Positions 32,315-40,634 of a DNA stretch of 45,203 nt are shown here, piece after piece; the first letter of the stretch is position 1, and each line of letters starts with the position of its first letter. Under the pieces are notes generated by a model that was not told the DNA's origin, did not search any database, and worked only from the letters and a program-made list of their open reading frames with translations. Origin of the DNA: Planctomycetota bacterium (GTDB lineage Bacteria; Planctomycetota; B15-G4); the NCBI GenBank assembly GCA_029259695.1, contig JAJDEQ010000222.1:1-45203 (forward strand), read 5' to 3'. The position numbers were made by a program, and so were the translations under genes.

Positions 32315-33825
32315 CCACCGCGGATCTCCCGCTCCCCGCCGGCAGCGACCAGCCGGCCCGCCCCGCGACCCAGGCGCTCTCGCACCACCTCGTGCACACG
32401 GCCTTGGTGCGCTGGCACTTCGCCTTCGCCGTCGTGTTCCTGCTCACGTCGATGACCGCGGGCTTCCTGGTCTCGCTCAACTTCCTCGGCCACTACCCGT
32501 TCGAGAACACCTCCTGGCTCGCCGTGGGCCGGCTGCGCTTCCTGCACACCAACGAGATCGCCTACGGCTTCCTGGTGAACGGCTTCGTCGGCGCGATGTA
32601 CTACGCCGTCCCGCGCCTGACCGGCAAGCCGGTGCTCAGCAAGAACCTGGGCTGGGTCATCCTCGCGGTCTGGCAGACGCTCGTGGTCGCCACCTCGGTG
32701 GGCCAGTTGCTGGGCTTCGCCCAGGGCGTCGAGTGGGGCGAGACCCCCACCGGCTTCCGCCCCGGCACCTGGGAGCTCAACTACATCCCGGTCGACTTCC
32801 TGATCGAACTCGGCGCGGTGCTCGTGGCGGCCCAGTTCCTCACGCCGCTGGCGCGCTCGATCAACCGCAAGATGTACGTGACCGGCTGGTACCTGACCGC
32901 GGGCATCGTGTGGCTGGTCCTCACCTACGTGATGGGCAACACGCTGCCGGAGTGGAACCTGCCCGGTGCCTCCGGCGCGGCCACGGTGGGCCTGTTCATC
33001 CACGACCTGGTGGGACTGTTCGTCACGCCCATGGGTTGGGGCCTGATGTACTTCTTCGTGCCCATCATCCTGCGCAAGCCCATGTGGAGCCACGCCCTGA
33101 GCGTGATCGGCTTCTGGGCGCTCGCGTTCTTCTACCCGCTCAACGGGGTGCACCACTTCCTGCTGTCCTCGATCCCCATGTCGGTGCAGTACGGCGCGGT
33201 GATCTCCACCATGGCCGTCGAGATCGTGGTCACCACGGTGATCGTGAACTTCTTCGCGACCATGTCGGGACGCGGTCACGCGCTGCGCACGAACCTGCCC
33301 ATCCGCTGGTTCTACACCGGGATGATCTTCTACTTCATCACCTGCCTGCAGTGCGCGTTCCACACCTCGCTCACGATGCAGAAGACGATCCACTTCACCG
33401 ACTGGGTGCCGGGTCACGCACACCTCGTGATGCTGGGCGTGTTCGCGTTCTGGATCTTCGGCATCATCACCTGGCTGTGGCCGCGCCTCACCGGGAACGA
33501 GTGGTACAACCGCCGACTGAACCAGTGGCACTACTGGCTGACGATGATCGGTCTGTTGATCATGTTCGTCGACCTGCTGGCCGCCGGCGTGATCCACGGC
33601 TTCCTGCTCGACAGCCTCGCGCCGTGGATGGACATCGTGAACGCGATGAAGCCGTACTGGGCCGTGCGCACCTTCTCCGGCGCGATGATCCTGATCGGCT
33701 CCGTGCTGTGGACCGTCAACCTCGTGCTCACCGCACTCAACCCCAAACCCTACGACTACCGCGTCGACCTGGTGGACGAGGTCGAGTCGACCGGCCCGCA
33801 CGCCGGTGAAGCAGGAGCCGCCTGA
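32311..33825 (+). CDS. ccoN: cbb3-type cytochrome c oxidase subunit I
   Basis: 504 residues, about twelve helices. Haem and copper ligands align with cbb3 oxidases: H79 and H371 for low-spin haem b, H369 for high-spin haem b3, H231, H281 and H282 for CuB, and the cross-linked catalytic Tyr at Y275, six residues before H281, as in Pseudomonas stutzeri CcoN. The usual 'WYGHNAVGF' around the first CuB His reads 'FIHDLVGLF', a clear divergence, but the His remains. Reduces O2 to water and pumps protons in the inner membrane. ATGA overlap with the preceding cytochrome c. Confidence 0.95.
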   Translation: MTTADLPLPAGSDQPARPATQALSHHLVHTALVRWHFAFAVVFLLTSMTAGFLVSLNFLGHYPFENTSWLAVGRLRFLHTNEIAYGFLVNGFVGAMYYAVPRLTGKPVLSKNLGWVILAVWQTLVVATSVGQLLGFAQGVEWGETPTGFRPGTWELNYIPVDFLIELGAVLVAAQFLTPLARSINRKMYVTGWYLTAGIVWLVLTYVMGNTLPEWNLPGASGAATVGLFIHDLVGLFVTPMGWGLMYFFVPIILRKPMWSHALSVIGFWALAFFYPLNGVHHFLLSSIPMSVQYGAVISTMAVEIVVTTVIVNFFATMSGRGHALRTNLPIRWFYTGMIFYFITCLQCAFHTSLTMQKTIHFTDWVPGHAHLVMLGVFAFWIFGIITWLWPRLTGNEWYNRRLNQWHYWLTMIGLLIMFVDLLAAGVIHGFLLDSLAPWMDIVNAMKPYWAVRTFSGAMILIGSVLWTVNLVLTALNPKPYDYRVDLVDEVESTGPHAGEAGAA

Positions 33826-33827
33826 GC

Positions 33828-34697
33828 ATGGATCGTTTCGCGAACATCATCGCCTTCGCCGGCCTGGGCTGCTTCGCCCTGGCCTTCGCCCTGTCCGGGC
33901 TGTACCCGTACCTGATCACCGCCAGCACGCGACCCGAGGCGTCCATCGCGGAGCTGGCCCAGGACGTGCCCGCGACCTTCCACGAGCTCAAGGAGCGCTT
34001 CCCGGTGGCCTTTGCCGCCGCGCACGCGGAGAGCGACGCGGCGCTCACCGCACGGGAGCTGGCCGGCATGCAGGACGGGGATCCCCGTCACGACGCCAGC
34101 GAGGCGGCCTGGCAGGCAGCCTACGCGCGCGCACTCCAGCACGGCCGCGACCGTTACGTCGCCGAGGGCTGCTGGCACTGCCACAGCCAGTACGTGCGCC
34201 CGGTCTCCAACGAGTCGGTGCGCTTCGGCCCCGTCTCCACCTGGGTCCAGGACCACAACGCCCTGCAGCGGCCCGTGCTGTGGGGCACCCGTCGCGTGGG
34301 CCCCGACCTCACCTACGAGGGCCGGCTGCGCAGCAACGACTGGCACGTGGCGCACTTCCTGAAGCCCAAGGCGGTCACGCCCGGTTCGGTGATGCCCCCC
34401 TTCCCGTGGTTCTTCCGTGACGGCTGGCAGGTGCACCGGCGCATCGACCCCGAGGTGGCGGAGCGCACCGGCCTGTCCGCCGACACGTCCTATCCCCTGC
34501 CCGGCGTGTACGACACGCAGGCCGAGGCCGAGAGCGCCCTGGGCCGCGCGCAGCAGGAGCTGCCGTCCAGCCTCGCCGCCGAACGGGAACGCCTGTTCGT
34601 CACCGAGGGCAACGGCCTCAACCAGGACGGCCTGGCGATGCTCGCCTACATCCAGTGGCTGGGCACCTGGATGCCGCCTGAGAACGAGCCGGAGTAG
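33828..34697 (+). CDS. ccoO: cbb3-type cytochrome c oxidase subunit II
   Basis: 289 residues with one N-terminal membrane helix and a monohaem site C115-W-H-C118-H119, followed by 'SQYVRPV' as in CcoO. Axial Met is probably M189 in 'GSVMPPFPW', and 'GTRRVGPDLTYEG' and 'SNDWHVAHFLKPKAV' match the family. A variable segment of about 60 residues between anchor and haem is longer than usual. AGGAG lies ten bases before the ATG, and ccoN ends two bases upstream. Passes electrons from the dihaem cytochrome to CcoN. Confidence 0.95.
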   Translation: MDRFANIIAFAGLGCFALAFALSGLYPYLITASTRPEASIAELAQDVPATFHELKERFPVAFAAAHAESDAALTARELAGMQDGDPRHDASEAAWQAAYARALQHGRDRYVAEGCWHCHSQYVRPVSNESVRFGPVSTWVQDHNALQRPVLWGTRRVGPDLTYEGRLRSNDWHVAHFLKPKAVTPGSVMPPFPWFFRDGWQVHRRIDPEVAERTGLSADTSYPLPGVYDTQAEAESALGRAQQELPSSLAAERERLFVTEGNGLNQDGLAMLAYIQWLGTWMPPENEPE

Positions 34698-34702
34698 ACC
34701 CC

Positions 34703-35038
34703 ATGAGCACACCGTCCAACCCGTCGCCCGACGCCTCCGTATCCGAGCGCCCCCGCCGCAGCTGGGGTCGCCGGCTGTGGCTGGCGTTCTTCCTGCTCGG
34801 CACACTCGGTGCCGGCGTGGGCTTCGTCTACAAGATGTACGAGTTCTTCTGGGACGTCTCGGGCACCGAGGGGTTCGAGTTCGCAGGCGTCCACCTGGTG
34901 ACCTACGCCTGCGTGGCCACCGGCTTCATCATGTTGCTCGCCCACGGGCTGCTGCGCGGGCACTTCGGCGACATCGAACAACCCAAGTACGACATGCTGG
35001 AGCGGGAGTGCGCTCATGACCGACACGAATTCTCCTGA
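34703..35038 (+). CDS. Small two-helix membrane protein of the cbb3 cluster
   Basis: 111 residues with two membrane helices (about 26-44 and 63-84). A soluble Ser/Pro-rich start and an acidic/His-rich end ('LERECAHDRHEF') flank them. It follows ccoO by five bases with GGAG before the ATG and overlaps the next gene by 23 bases, so it is certainly cotranscribed. I do not recognise it as CcoQ (about 50-60 residues, one helix) or CcoH (FixH/YtkA domain). Probably an oxidase accessory or assembly subunit, on context only. Confidence 0.75.
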   Translation: MSTPSNPSPDASVSERPRRSWGRRLWLAFFLLGTLGAGVGFVYKMYEFFWDVSGTEGFEFAGVHLVTYACVATGFIMLLAHGLLRGHFGDIEQPKYDMLERECAHDRHEFS

Positions 35039-35225
35039 GTCCGCCGCCACTGCCGGCGAGGAACGTGCGCTCGCCGAGCAGTCCGACCAGGTCCCCTACC
35101 GCTACGACTACGGCCACGGGCGCCTGCCGTTCTTCATGAAGCTCGTGTGGTTGGGCTTCCTCGCCTTCATCGCCTACTACTGCACCGTCTACCTGCTCGA
35201 GGCGCTGGCCGTCGAGTTGGGCTGA
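35016..35225 (+). CDS. Small one-helix membrane protein, possible detached CcoP anchor
   Basis: 69 residues; one membrane helix at about 42-64 preceded by 'YRYDYGHGRLPFFMKLVW'. That run-in resembles the amphipathic turn before the CcoP helix (…YDG…LPRWW…), which suggests a free-standing membrane anchor of CcoP or a CcoQ equivalent. GGGAG lies seven bases before the ATG at 35016. The start overlaps the 111-residue gene. Too short for confident assignment. Confidence 0.7.
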   Translation: MTDTNSPESAATAGEERALAEQSDQVPYRYDYGHGRLPFFMKLVWLGFLAFIAYYCTVYLLEALAVELG

Positions 35226-35227
35226 CG

Positions 35228-37519
35228 GTGCGACCGCGGGGCCACAACACCGCCGGCCCGCAGGTGCCCGGGCACGCAGGGTCGGCCGGGACGCCGGCTC
35301 CCGCTCCGACGAGCCCCGCGTGTGCCCACTGCGCGCTGCCGGTGAACGTCTCGGCTCGCCGGGCGGCGGCCGCGCTCGCCGCCGAGCCGCTGTTCTGTTG
35401 CATCGGTTGTCGCCTGGCCCACGCCGCGTGTGGCGAACACGGCGAGCGGGGGTTGATCGAAGCGCGCCTGCTCGTGGCGGCGTTCCTGTCCATGGGCGTG
35501 ATGACCCTCAGCCTGGTGCTCTACTCGGAGGACCTGCTGGCCGCGGGGGGCGAACAGGGACTGGCGCAACTGGGCAGGCTGTTGCGCACGGCGCTGGCGC
35601 TGCTGTCACTGCCCGTCGTGCTGCTGCTCGCGCCGCCCCTGGTGTCGGGCGCGCTCGCGGACCTGCGCCGGGGCGCCGTGCGCATGGACGGACTGATCGC
35701 CCTGGCCGTCGCCGCCGCATGGGCGCTGTCGTTGGTGCACACCTTCGGCAGCCCCGGGCCGGTCTACTACGAGACCGCCGCCATGGTGCTCGTGCTGGTG
35801 ACCTTCGGCCGGCGACTCGAAGCCCACGCGCGCACCCGGGCCCGGGATGCCGGCGCGGTCCTGGCCGAGTGCCTGCCGCCCAGCGCTCAGCGGGTCGCAG
35901 CGGACGGGACCGTGCGCGCCGTCCCCCCGGGCGACCTGCGCAGCGGTGAGACCTGCCGCATTCCGCCGGGGCAGTCGGTCCCCGCCGACGTCGTCGTGCT
36001 CGAAGGGCGCAGCGACGTGATCACGGCGCACGTCACCGGAGAACAGATGCCGCGCGCCGTGGCTGCGGGCGACGAGTTGCCCGCCGGCTCCCTGAACGGC
36101 ACCGGCGCCCTCGTGGCGCGCGTCTTGCGTCCGGCTCGGGACGGCACCCTGGGACGCCTGGCCGAGCTGCTCGACGCTCCCCTGCGCGACACGCTGGGCG
36201 CACGCACCGCCGACCGTTTCGCCGGCCTCCTGGCGGCGCTGGCGCTCGTCCTGGCCCTCGCGGCGGGTGTCATCGCCAGCCAGCGGGACGGCCTGGGGAA
36301 CGGACTGCAGACGGCGTTGGCCGTGTTGCTCGTGGCCTGCCCGTGCGCACTGGGCCTGGCCACGCCCCTGGCCTACCGCGCCATGCGCGTCGCCCTGGCC
36401 CGGCGCGGTGTGTTCGTGCGCGATGCCGGAGCGATCGAGCGGGCGGCCCGAGCTGACGTCGCCATGCTCGACAAGACCGGCACGCTGACCGAACCCGCCG
36501 GCAGCCTGCAGCCGTTGGGCGACGCGGCATCACTGTCGCCGCCGGACCACACGCCCGCCGCGGCGCACCGTTCCGCCCCGTCGGCGACGTCCCCCGGGAG
36601 CGCGGCCTTCACCCGACTGCAGGCCCTCGTCGCCGCCTCCGGCCACGCTCTCGCCGCGACGGTGACGCAGCGCCCCGCGGTGGTTCCCGAAGACGTGCGC
36701 GTCGTGCCCGGCTGCGGCGTCGAGGGACGCTTCGGGGAAAGCGCGGTGCGCGCCGGCCGGCCCGACTGGCTCGACGAATGCGGTGCGACCTGGCCCGCCC
36801 ACCTGACGGCCGCCCGGGTCGACGCCGCCCGCCGCGGGAGCACCCTGGTGGGCTACGCGGAAGGAACGCACGTGCTCGCCCTCGGTGAAGTCGCCCAACG
36901 CGCACGCCCCGGCGCACTCGAGGCCCTGGACGGCCTGCACACCCGAGGCCTCGACGCCCTGCTCGTGTCCGGCGATCACGCCGACGCCGTCGCGGCGCTG
37001 GCCGGGCCCCTCGGCCTGCAGGCCCACGCCGACCAGCGACCGGCCGACAAGTGCGCGCGCCTCGAGGACCTGCGCGCCCGGGGTCACACCGCCATCATGG
37101 TCGGCGACGGCATGAACGACGCGCCGGTCCTGCGCGCGGCCGAGGTGGGTGTCGCCCTGGCCTCGGGCACCGGGCTGGCCCGCAGTCACGCCGACGTGGA
37201 ACTGGTCGGCGACGACCTGCGCGGGTTGCTCGTGCTCGTGGACGGTGCCCGCACCCTGCGTCGCACGGTGCGCGGCAACCTCGCGTGGACCCTGGCCTAC
37301 AACGGCATCGCCCTGACCGCCGCGGCCATGGGTGCGTTGCACCCGCTGCTGGCGGTGGCCTGCATGACCGTCTCCAGCCTCGTGGTCAGCGCACGCAGCC
37401 AGCGCCTGCTGGGCTGGTCGCCGAAGGCCGTGGCGGCGCCTGCACTCGCGCCCGCGGTGACCACGGTCCCGGCGTCGGACCGAGCCCCGAGCCCGGCCCT
37501 CGCGGAGGCGTCCCCGTGA
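35228..37519 (+). CDS. ccoI: Copper-exporting P1B-type ATPase for cbb3 assembly
   Basis: 763 residues from GTG 35228. The N-terminus has the FixI/CcoI-type metal site C32-A-H-C35-ALPV and 'FCCIGC' (C57, C58, C61), then eight membrane helices. Metal-site motif C371-P-C373, TGE at 270-272 in 'HVTGEQMP', phosphorylated Asp415 in DKTGTLTE and hinge G626-D-G-M-N-D. The N-domain motif, usually HP in 'SxHPLA', reads 'GHALA'. CPC fits Cu(I). Located directly downstream of ccoNO, it probably exports Cu(I) for CuB loading. Ends in GTGA overlap with the next gene. Confidence 0.93.
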   Translation: MRPRGHNTAGPQVPGHAGSAGTPAPAPTSPACAHCALPVNVSARRAAAALAAEPLFCCIGCRLAHAACGEHGERGLIEARLLVAAFLSMGVMTLSLVLYSEDLLAAGGEQGLAQLGRLLRTALALLSLPVVLLLAPPLVSGALADLRRGAVRMDGLIALAVAAAWALSLVHTFGSPGPVYYETAAMVLVLVTFGRRLEAHARTRARDAGAVLAECLPPSAQRVAADGTVRAVPPGDLRSGETCRIPPGQSVPADVVVLEGRSDVITAHVTGEQMPRAVAAGDELPAGSLNGTGALVARVLRPARDGTLGRLAELLDAPLRDTLGARTADRFAGLLAALALVLALAAGVIASQRDGLGNGLQTALAVLLVACPCALGLATPLAYRAMRVALARRGVFVRDAGAIERAARADVAMLDKTGTLTEPAGSLQPLGDAASLSPPDHTPAAAHRSAPSATSPGSAAFTRLQALVAASGHALAATVTQRPAVVPEDVRVVPGCGVEGRFGESAVRAGRPDWLDECGATWPAHLTAARVDAARRGSTLVGYAEGTHVLALGEVAQRARPGALEALDGLHTRGLDALLVSGDHADAVAALAGPLGLQAHADQRPADKCARLEDLRARGHTAIMVGDGMNDAPVLRAAEVGVALASGTGLARSHADVELVGDDLRGLLVLVDGARTLRRTVRGNLAWTLAYNGIALTAAAMGALHPLLAVACMTVSSLVVSARSQRLLGWSPKAVAAPALAPAVTTVPASDRAPSPALAEASP

Positions 37520-38271
37520 GCTTCCCGAGCGGAGCCCCCGCCGAGACCGTGGCCATCGCGCTGGCGGGCCTGGTGTTCGGTCTGGCGCAGGCCGCGCACT
37601 GCGCCGGCATGTGCGGCGTGTTCGCCTTGCACGCGGCCAACGGCAGGGGGCCGTTGCGCGGCCTCTCGATGTACGCCCTGGGCAAGACCTTCACCTACGT
37701 CTTCCTCGGCGCACTGGCGGGTGCAGCGGGCGCCTCCGTCGGCGCCATCGGTGACCGGGTGCGCATGCTGCTGGGACTCTCGGTCGGCGTGGCACTCGTG
37801 ATCGCGGCGCTGCACACCCTCCGGCCTGCTCGCGCGGCGCGACCTGTGAGCGCGGACGGCGACGGCGCTGCTCCCGGCCACGACAGCAGCCCGACCCGCT
37901 CCCCCGCCTCGGGCATCGCCCGGGTGATCGGCTCGTTGCGACGACCCGACCTGCCCGGTGGACGCTTCTCCCTCGGTGCGCTCAGCGGCGCGCTCCCGTG
38001 CGGCGTCGTGTACCTCGCCGTGCTGCAGGCACTGGCCCTCGGCCGCGTCATCGACGGCATGCTGTTCATGGCGGCCTTCGGCCTCGGCACCCTGCCGGCC
38101 CTGGGCACGGTCGCTCTCGCCGGGCGACAGGTGCTGCTGCGCCTGGGCCCGGCTCGTCTGCGCATCGCGGCCGGTTGCGTCGTGCTGATCGGCGGCCTGG
38201 TCACCGTGCTACGTTCACTCGCACCGCTGTGGCCCGACGCCGGCGGCGCGAGCTGCGCCTTCTGTCCCTGA
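37516..38271 (+). CDS. SafE/DsbD_2-type membrane protein
   Basis: 251 residues, about six membrane helices. Near the start is 'AQAAHCAGMCGVF' (H28, C29, C33), the HCxGMCG motif of the sulfite exporter TauE/SafE (DsbD_2) family that often accompanies CcoI and CcoG in cbb3 clusters. A soluble Gly/Asp/Ser-rich loop at about 115-135 splits the protein; later comes 'LSGALPCGVVYLAVLQAL'. A C-terminal 'CAFC' pair may be a further thiol site. GGAGG is eight bases before the GTG. Probably transports copper or reductant for oxidase maturation; that is inference. Confidence 0.82.
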   Translation: MSFPSGAPAETVAIALAGLVFGLAQAAHCAGMCGVFALHAANGRGPLRGLSMYALGKTFTYVFLGALAGAAGASVGAIGDRVRMLLGLSVGVALVIAALHTLRPARAARPVSADGDGAAPGHDSSPTRSPASGIARVIGSLRRPDLPGGRFSLGALSGALPCGVVYLAVLQALALGRVIDGMLFMAAFGLGTLPALGTVALAGRQVLLRLGPARLRIAAGCVVLIGGLVTVLRSLAPLWPDAGGASCAFCP

Positions 38272-38349
38272 CGACCGACCGCCTCCCACCGGACCACGCA
38301 AGCCCCTGCCCTCGTCCCGACGCGCTCTCCCGCTCCTCCCGAAGACACC

Positions 38350-39237
38350 ATGTCCCGTTTGCAAGACGCCACCCGGCGCATCACCCTGCGACTGAGCGAC
38401 CCCGATCGGGTGCGCATCCTGGCGGCCGTCGCCACACGCGGCGCGAGCTACCAGTGGCGTCGCGTCCTCGTGATCACCATCTCGCAGCTGATCCTGCTGG
38501 CCGTGCCGCTCACGGGCACGGTGCGCATCGATCTCTGGCAGGGGCACCACCTGCTGCTCGGCGAACAGGTCGGCGCGGTCGGCGCGATCAAAGGCTTCGT
38601 CGTGGCCATGTGCGTGCTGTGGGGCTTCACCTTCCTGACCAACATCGTCGTCGGGCGCTTCTTCTGCGGGTGGGGTTGTCCCGTCGGCTATGTGAGCCGG
38701 CTCGGCGAGGACGTCCAGCTCAAGCAACGCAAACCGATGCGCAAGTTCGGCGCGCACCTGGCCGGCGCCGGCTTCGTGGGCACGTTCGTGGCGGCGCTGA
38801 TGTTGTGGTGGGTCGATCCGCGCGTGTTGATCGAGGGCAGCAACACCGCCCGAGCGACCGTCGTGGGCATCTGGCTGGTGTTGTGCCTGGGCGGCTTCAT
38901 GCACGCCTTCGGATGGCGCTTCGGACTGTGCAAGACCGTCTGCCCCATCGGCCTGTACTACCGCTACGTCACGTCGAGCACGCCCATCGGCATCCACTTC
39001 GACAACCAGCCCGACCCGTGCATCGAGTGCGGCGCGTGCCTGAAGATCTGCCCCGTGGATCTCGAGCCCCGCGATCTCGGCCGCACCATGCCCGCCGACG
39101 GGGACGGTGAAGAGGAACTCTACGGCGACGCCGAGTGCATCCGCTGCGGCGACTGCGTGGAGGCCTGTCGCATGATCTTCAAGGGGCGCCCGGGCGAGGT
39201 CCCGCCGCTGCGCTTCGGTCGCGTCGAACGGCCCTGA
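38350..39237 (+). CDS. ccoG: 4Fe-4S polyferredoxin, CcoG/FixG type, lacking the C-terminal Ig domain
   Basis: 295 residues. Motif pair FCGWGCP (C106, C110) and CKTVCP (C194, C198) is typical of the CcoG/NapH/RdxA family. Two 4Fe-4S ferredoxin sites follow: C224-C227-C230-C234 and C263-C266-C269-C273. About four membrane helices. FixG/CcoG proteins are usually ~450-490 residues with a FixG-type Ig-like domain; this one ends just after the second cluster, so it is short and closer to NapH/MauN in size. Context (cbb3 locus) favours CcoG, which reduces Cu(II) for assembly. Separated by 78 bases from the preceding gene. Confidence 0.85.
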   Translation: MSRLQDATRRITLRLSDPDRVRILAAVATRGASYQWRRVLVITISQLILLAVPLTGTVRIDLWQGHHLLLGEQVGAVGAIKGFVVAMCVLWGFTFLTNIVVGRFFCGWGCPVGYVSRLGEDVQLKQRKPMRKFGAHLAGAGFVGTFVAALMLWWVDPRVLIEGSNTARATVVGIWLVLCLGGFMHAFGWRFGLCKTVCPIGLYYRYVTSSTPIGIHFDNQPDPCIECGACLKICPVDLEPRDLGRTMPADGDGEEELYGDAECIRCGDCVEACRMIFKGRPGEVPPLRFGRVERP

Positions 39238-39330
39238 CCGGACCGCCGGCCCCGCCGGCCGCGAGCCGCGCGAGCCCCCCGCTCCCACCCGGAACTGACA
39301 CCCCCGCCTGCGGTCTCGACCCGACGGCAC

Positions 39331-39360
39331 TGCGCACTGGGACGTATCGCCCAGTGCGCA
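39331..39360. promoter_or_regulatory. Perfect 11-bp inverted repeat upstream of the barrel lipoprotein gene
   Basis: TGCGCACTGGG (39331-39341), eight bases, CCCAGTGCGCA (39350-39360). All 11 positions pair. It lies 56 bases before the lipoprotein ATG and 93 bases after ccoG ends. No T-run follows, so an operator is as likely as a terminator. Confidence 0.6.
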
Positions 39361-39415
39361 ACCTGTGCCTAGATTCTGATGCCTTCGTCAGCGTGACTGA
39401 GACAGGAGAGCCCCC

Positions 39416-40489
39416 ATGCCCCGCGCGTTCGTACCTCTCGGAGTCCTGCCGGCCCTGGCAGCCTTCGGCGCCCTGGCACTGCTCAGCGCCTGCTCCACCC
39501 CCGGTGCCACGTCCGCCCGCGCGTCGCTCGCCAGCATCACCGACGACGCGCACCCGGAGCCCGGCCTGTTCGCCACTCCCCAAGCCCTCGCGACGTCCTT
39601 CGCACCGCTCGGTTCCGCGTCCCCCGATCCGGGCACACCACAGGGTGGCCCCGACGCGCTCTACCAGGCGACGCCCGACGAGCAGACCGTCGCGGCGGAC
39701 GACCACGACTGGAACCGCCGCCTGATCGATCCGGTCACCGCGCCCTACATCTTCGAGAGCCCGTTGATCCACACCAGCGCGCGGCCGATCTACATCCGGC
39801 ACAACATCCCGCGCAACAGCATCCTGGGCGGCGGCAACCTCAAGGCCTACGCGCTGCAGCTGCGTTGGGCCGTCACCGACCGCTTCGCGGTGATCGCCGT
39901 GAAGGACGGCCGCATCGACTTCGAGGCCAGCGCGGTGCCCCACGAGACCGGCTGGACGGACATCGCAGGCGGCATCAAGTACGCCTTCATCGACGACCCG
40001 AGGAGCGGCACGATCGTCACCGGCGGCCTGATCTACGAGATGCACAACGGCAGCACGAACGTGTTCCAGGGCAACGGCTCCGGTGCGTACCGGCCGTTCG
40101 TCTCCGCCGGCTGGGACCAGGGCCCGGTGAACGTGATCAGCAGCGTCGGTGCGCACCTGCCCATCGACGGCGATGCCGAGAGCCAGTCGGTGGACTACCA
40201 CCTGCACGTGTCCTACGAAGCCACGGAGAAGTTCCTGCCGCTGGTCGAGGTCAACGGCATCAGCTACACCAACAACGGCCGGGCCTTGCCGGTCAACCAG
40301 GAAGCCGTCGACTACGGCAACCTCGGCTCGGCCAACGTCGACGGCAACGACGTGATCACCGCCGCGATCGGCTTCCGCTACCGACTCACCGACGACGTCG
40401 ACTTCGGCATGGCCTGGGAAGAGCCCATCACGGAGCGCAAGGACATCTTCGAGAGCCGCTTCATGTTCGACTTCGTCACGCGCTTCTGA
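39416..40489 (+). CDS. Outer-membrane barrel-like lipoprotein of unknown function
   Basis: 357 residues. AGGAGAG precedes the ATG. Signal peptide with lipobox LSAC (C26). After a low-complexity stretch of about 60 residues comes a pattern of alternating hydrophobic strands with aromatic girdles ('KAYALQLRWAVTDRFAVIAV', 'GGLIYEMHNG', 'AIGFRYRLTDDVDFGMAW') and a C-terminal Phe ('FDFVTRF'), the signal of outer-membrane beta-barrels. Lipid modification and a terminal barrel together suggest an outer-membrane protein. I do not recognise the family; it resembles the 'transporter'-annotated barrel proteins in general look only. No client or substrate can be read. Confidence 0.7.
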   Translation: MPRAFVPLGVLPALAAFGALALLSACSTPGATSARASLASITDDAHPEPGLFATPQALATSFAPLGSASPDPGTPQGGPDALYQATPDEQTVAADDHDWNRRLIDPVTAPYIFESPLIHTSARPIYIRHNIPRNSILGGGNLKAYALQLRWAVTDRFAVIAVKDGRIDFEASAVPHETGWTDIAGGIKYAFIDDPRSGTIVTGGLIYEMHNGSTNVFQGNGSGAYRPFVSAGWDQGPVNVISSVGAHLPIDGDAESQSVDYHLHVSYEATEKFLPLVEVNGISYTNNGRALPVNQEAVDYGNLGSANVDGNDVITAAIGFRYRLTDDVDFGMAWEEPITERKDIFESRFMFDFVTRF

Positions 40490-40514
40490 GCCTGCAGCAC
40501 GGCGACGAGCCTGC

Positions 40515-40568
40515 GAGCAGGGGCCGCCAGCAGAGCAGGGGCCGCCAGCAGAGCAGGGGGCGCCAGCG
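40515..40568. repeat. Three-copy 18-bp tandem repeat in a convergent spacer
   Basis: Units at 40515-40532 and 40533-40550 are identical (GAGCAGGGGCCGCCAGCA); 40551-40568 differs at two positions. Lies between the converging barrel-lipoprotein and kinase genes. Each unit holds a partly self-complementary GGGGCC/GGCC core. No gene uses it. Confidence 0.9.
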
Positions 40569-40634
40569 GGGTGGGCAAGCAAGCCGCTGCGAGCGGGGTG
40601 CGCGACGCGCGCGGGCGGCACGCGCTCGGGACGC

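Noticed and set aside
39245..39259. Terminator hairpin after ccoG
   Set aside because: GCCGGC-CCC-GCCGGC can fold but has no T-tract and such GC pairs are expected by chance here.
17109..40568. CRISPR array
   Set aside because: The direct repeats have only two or three copies, with short or no spacers and no cas genes.
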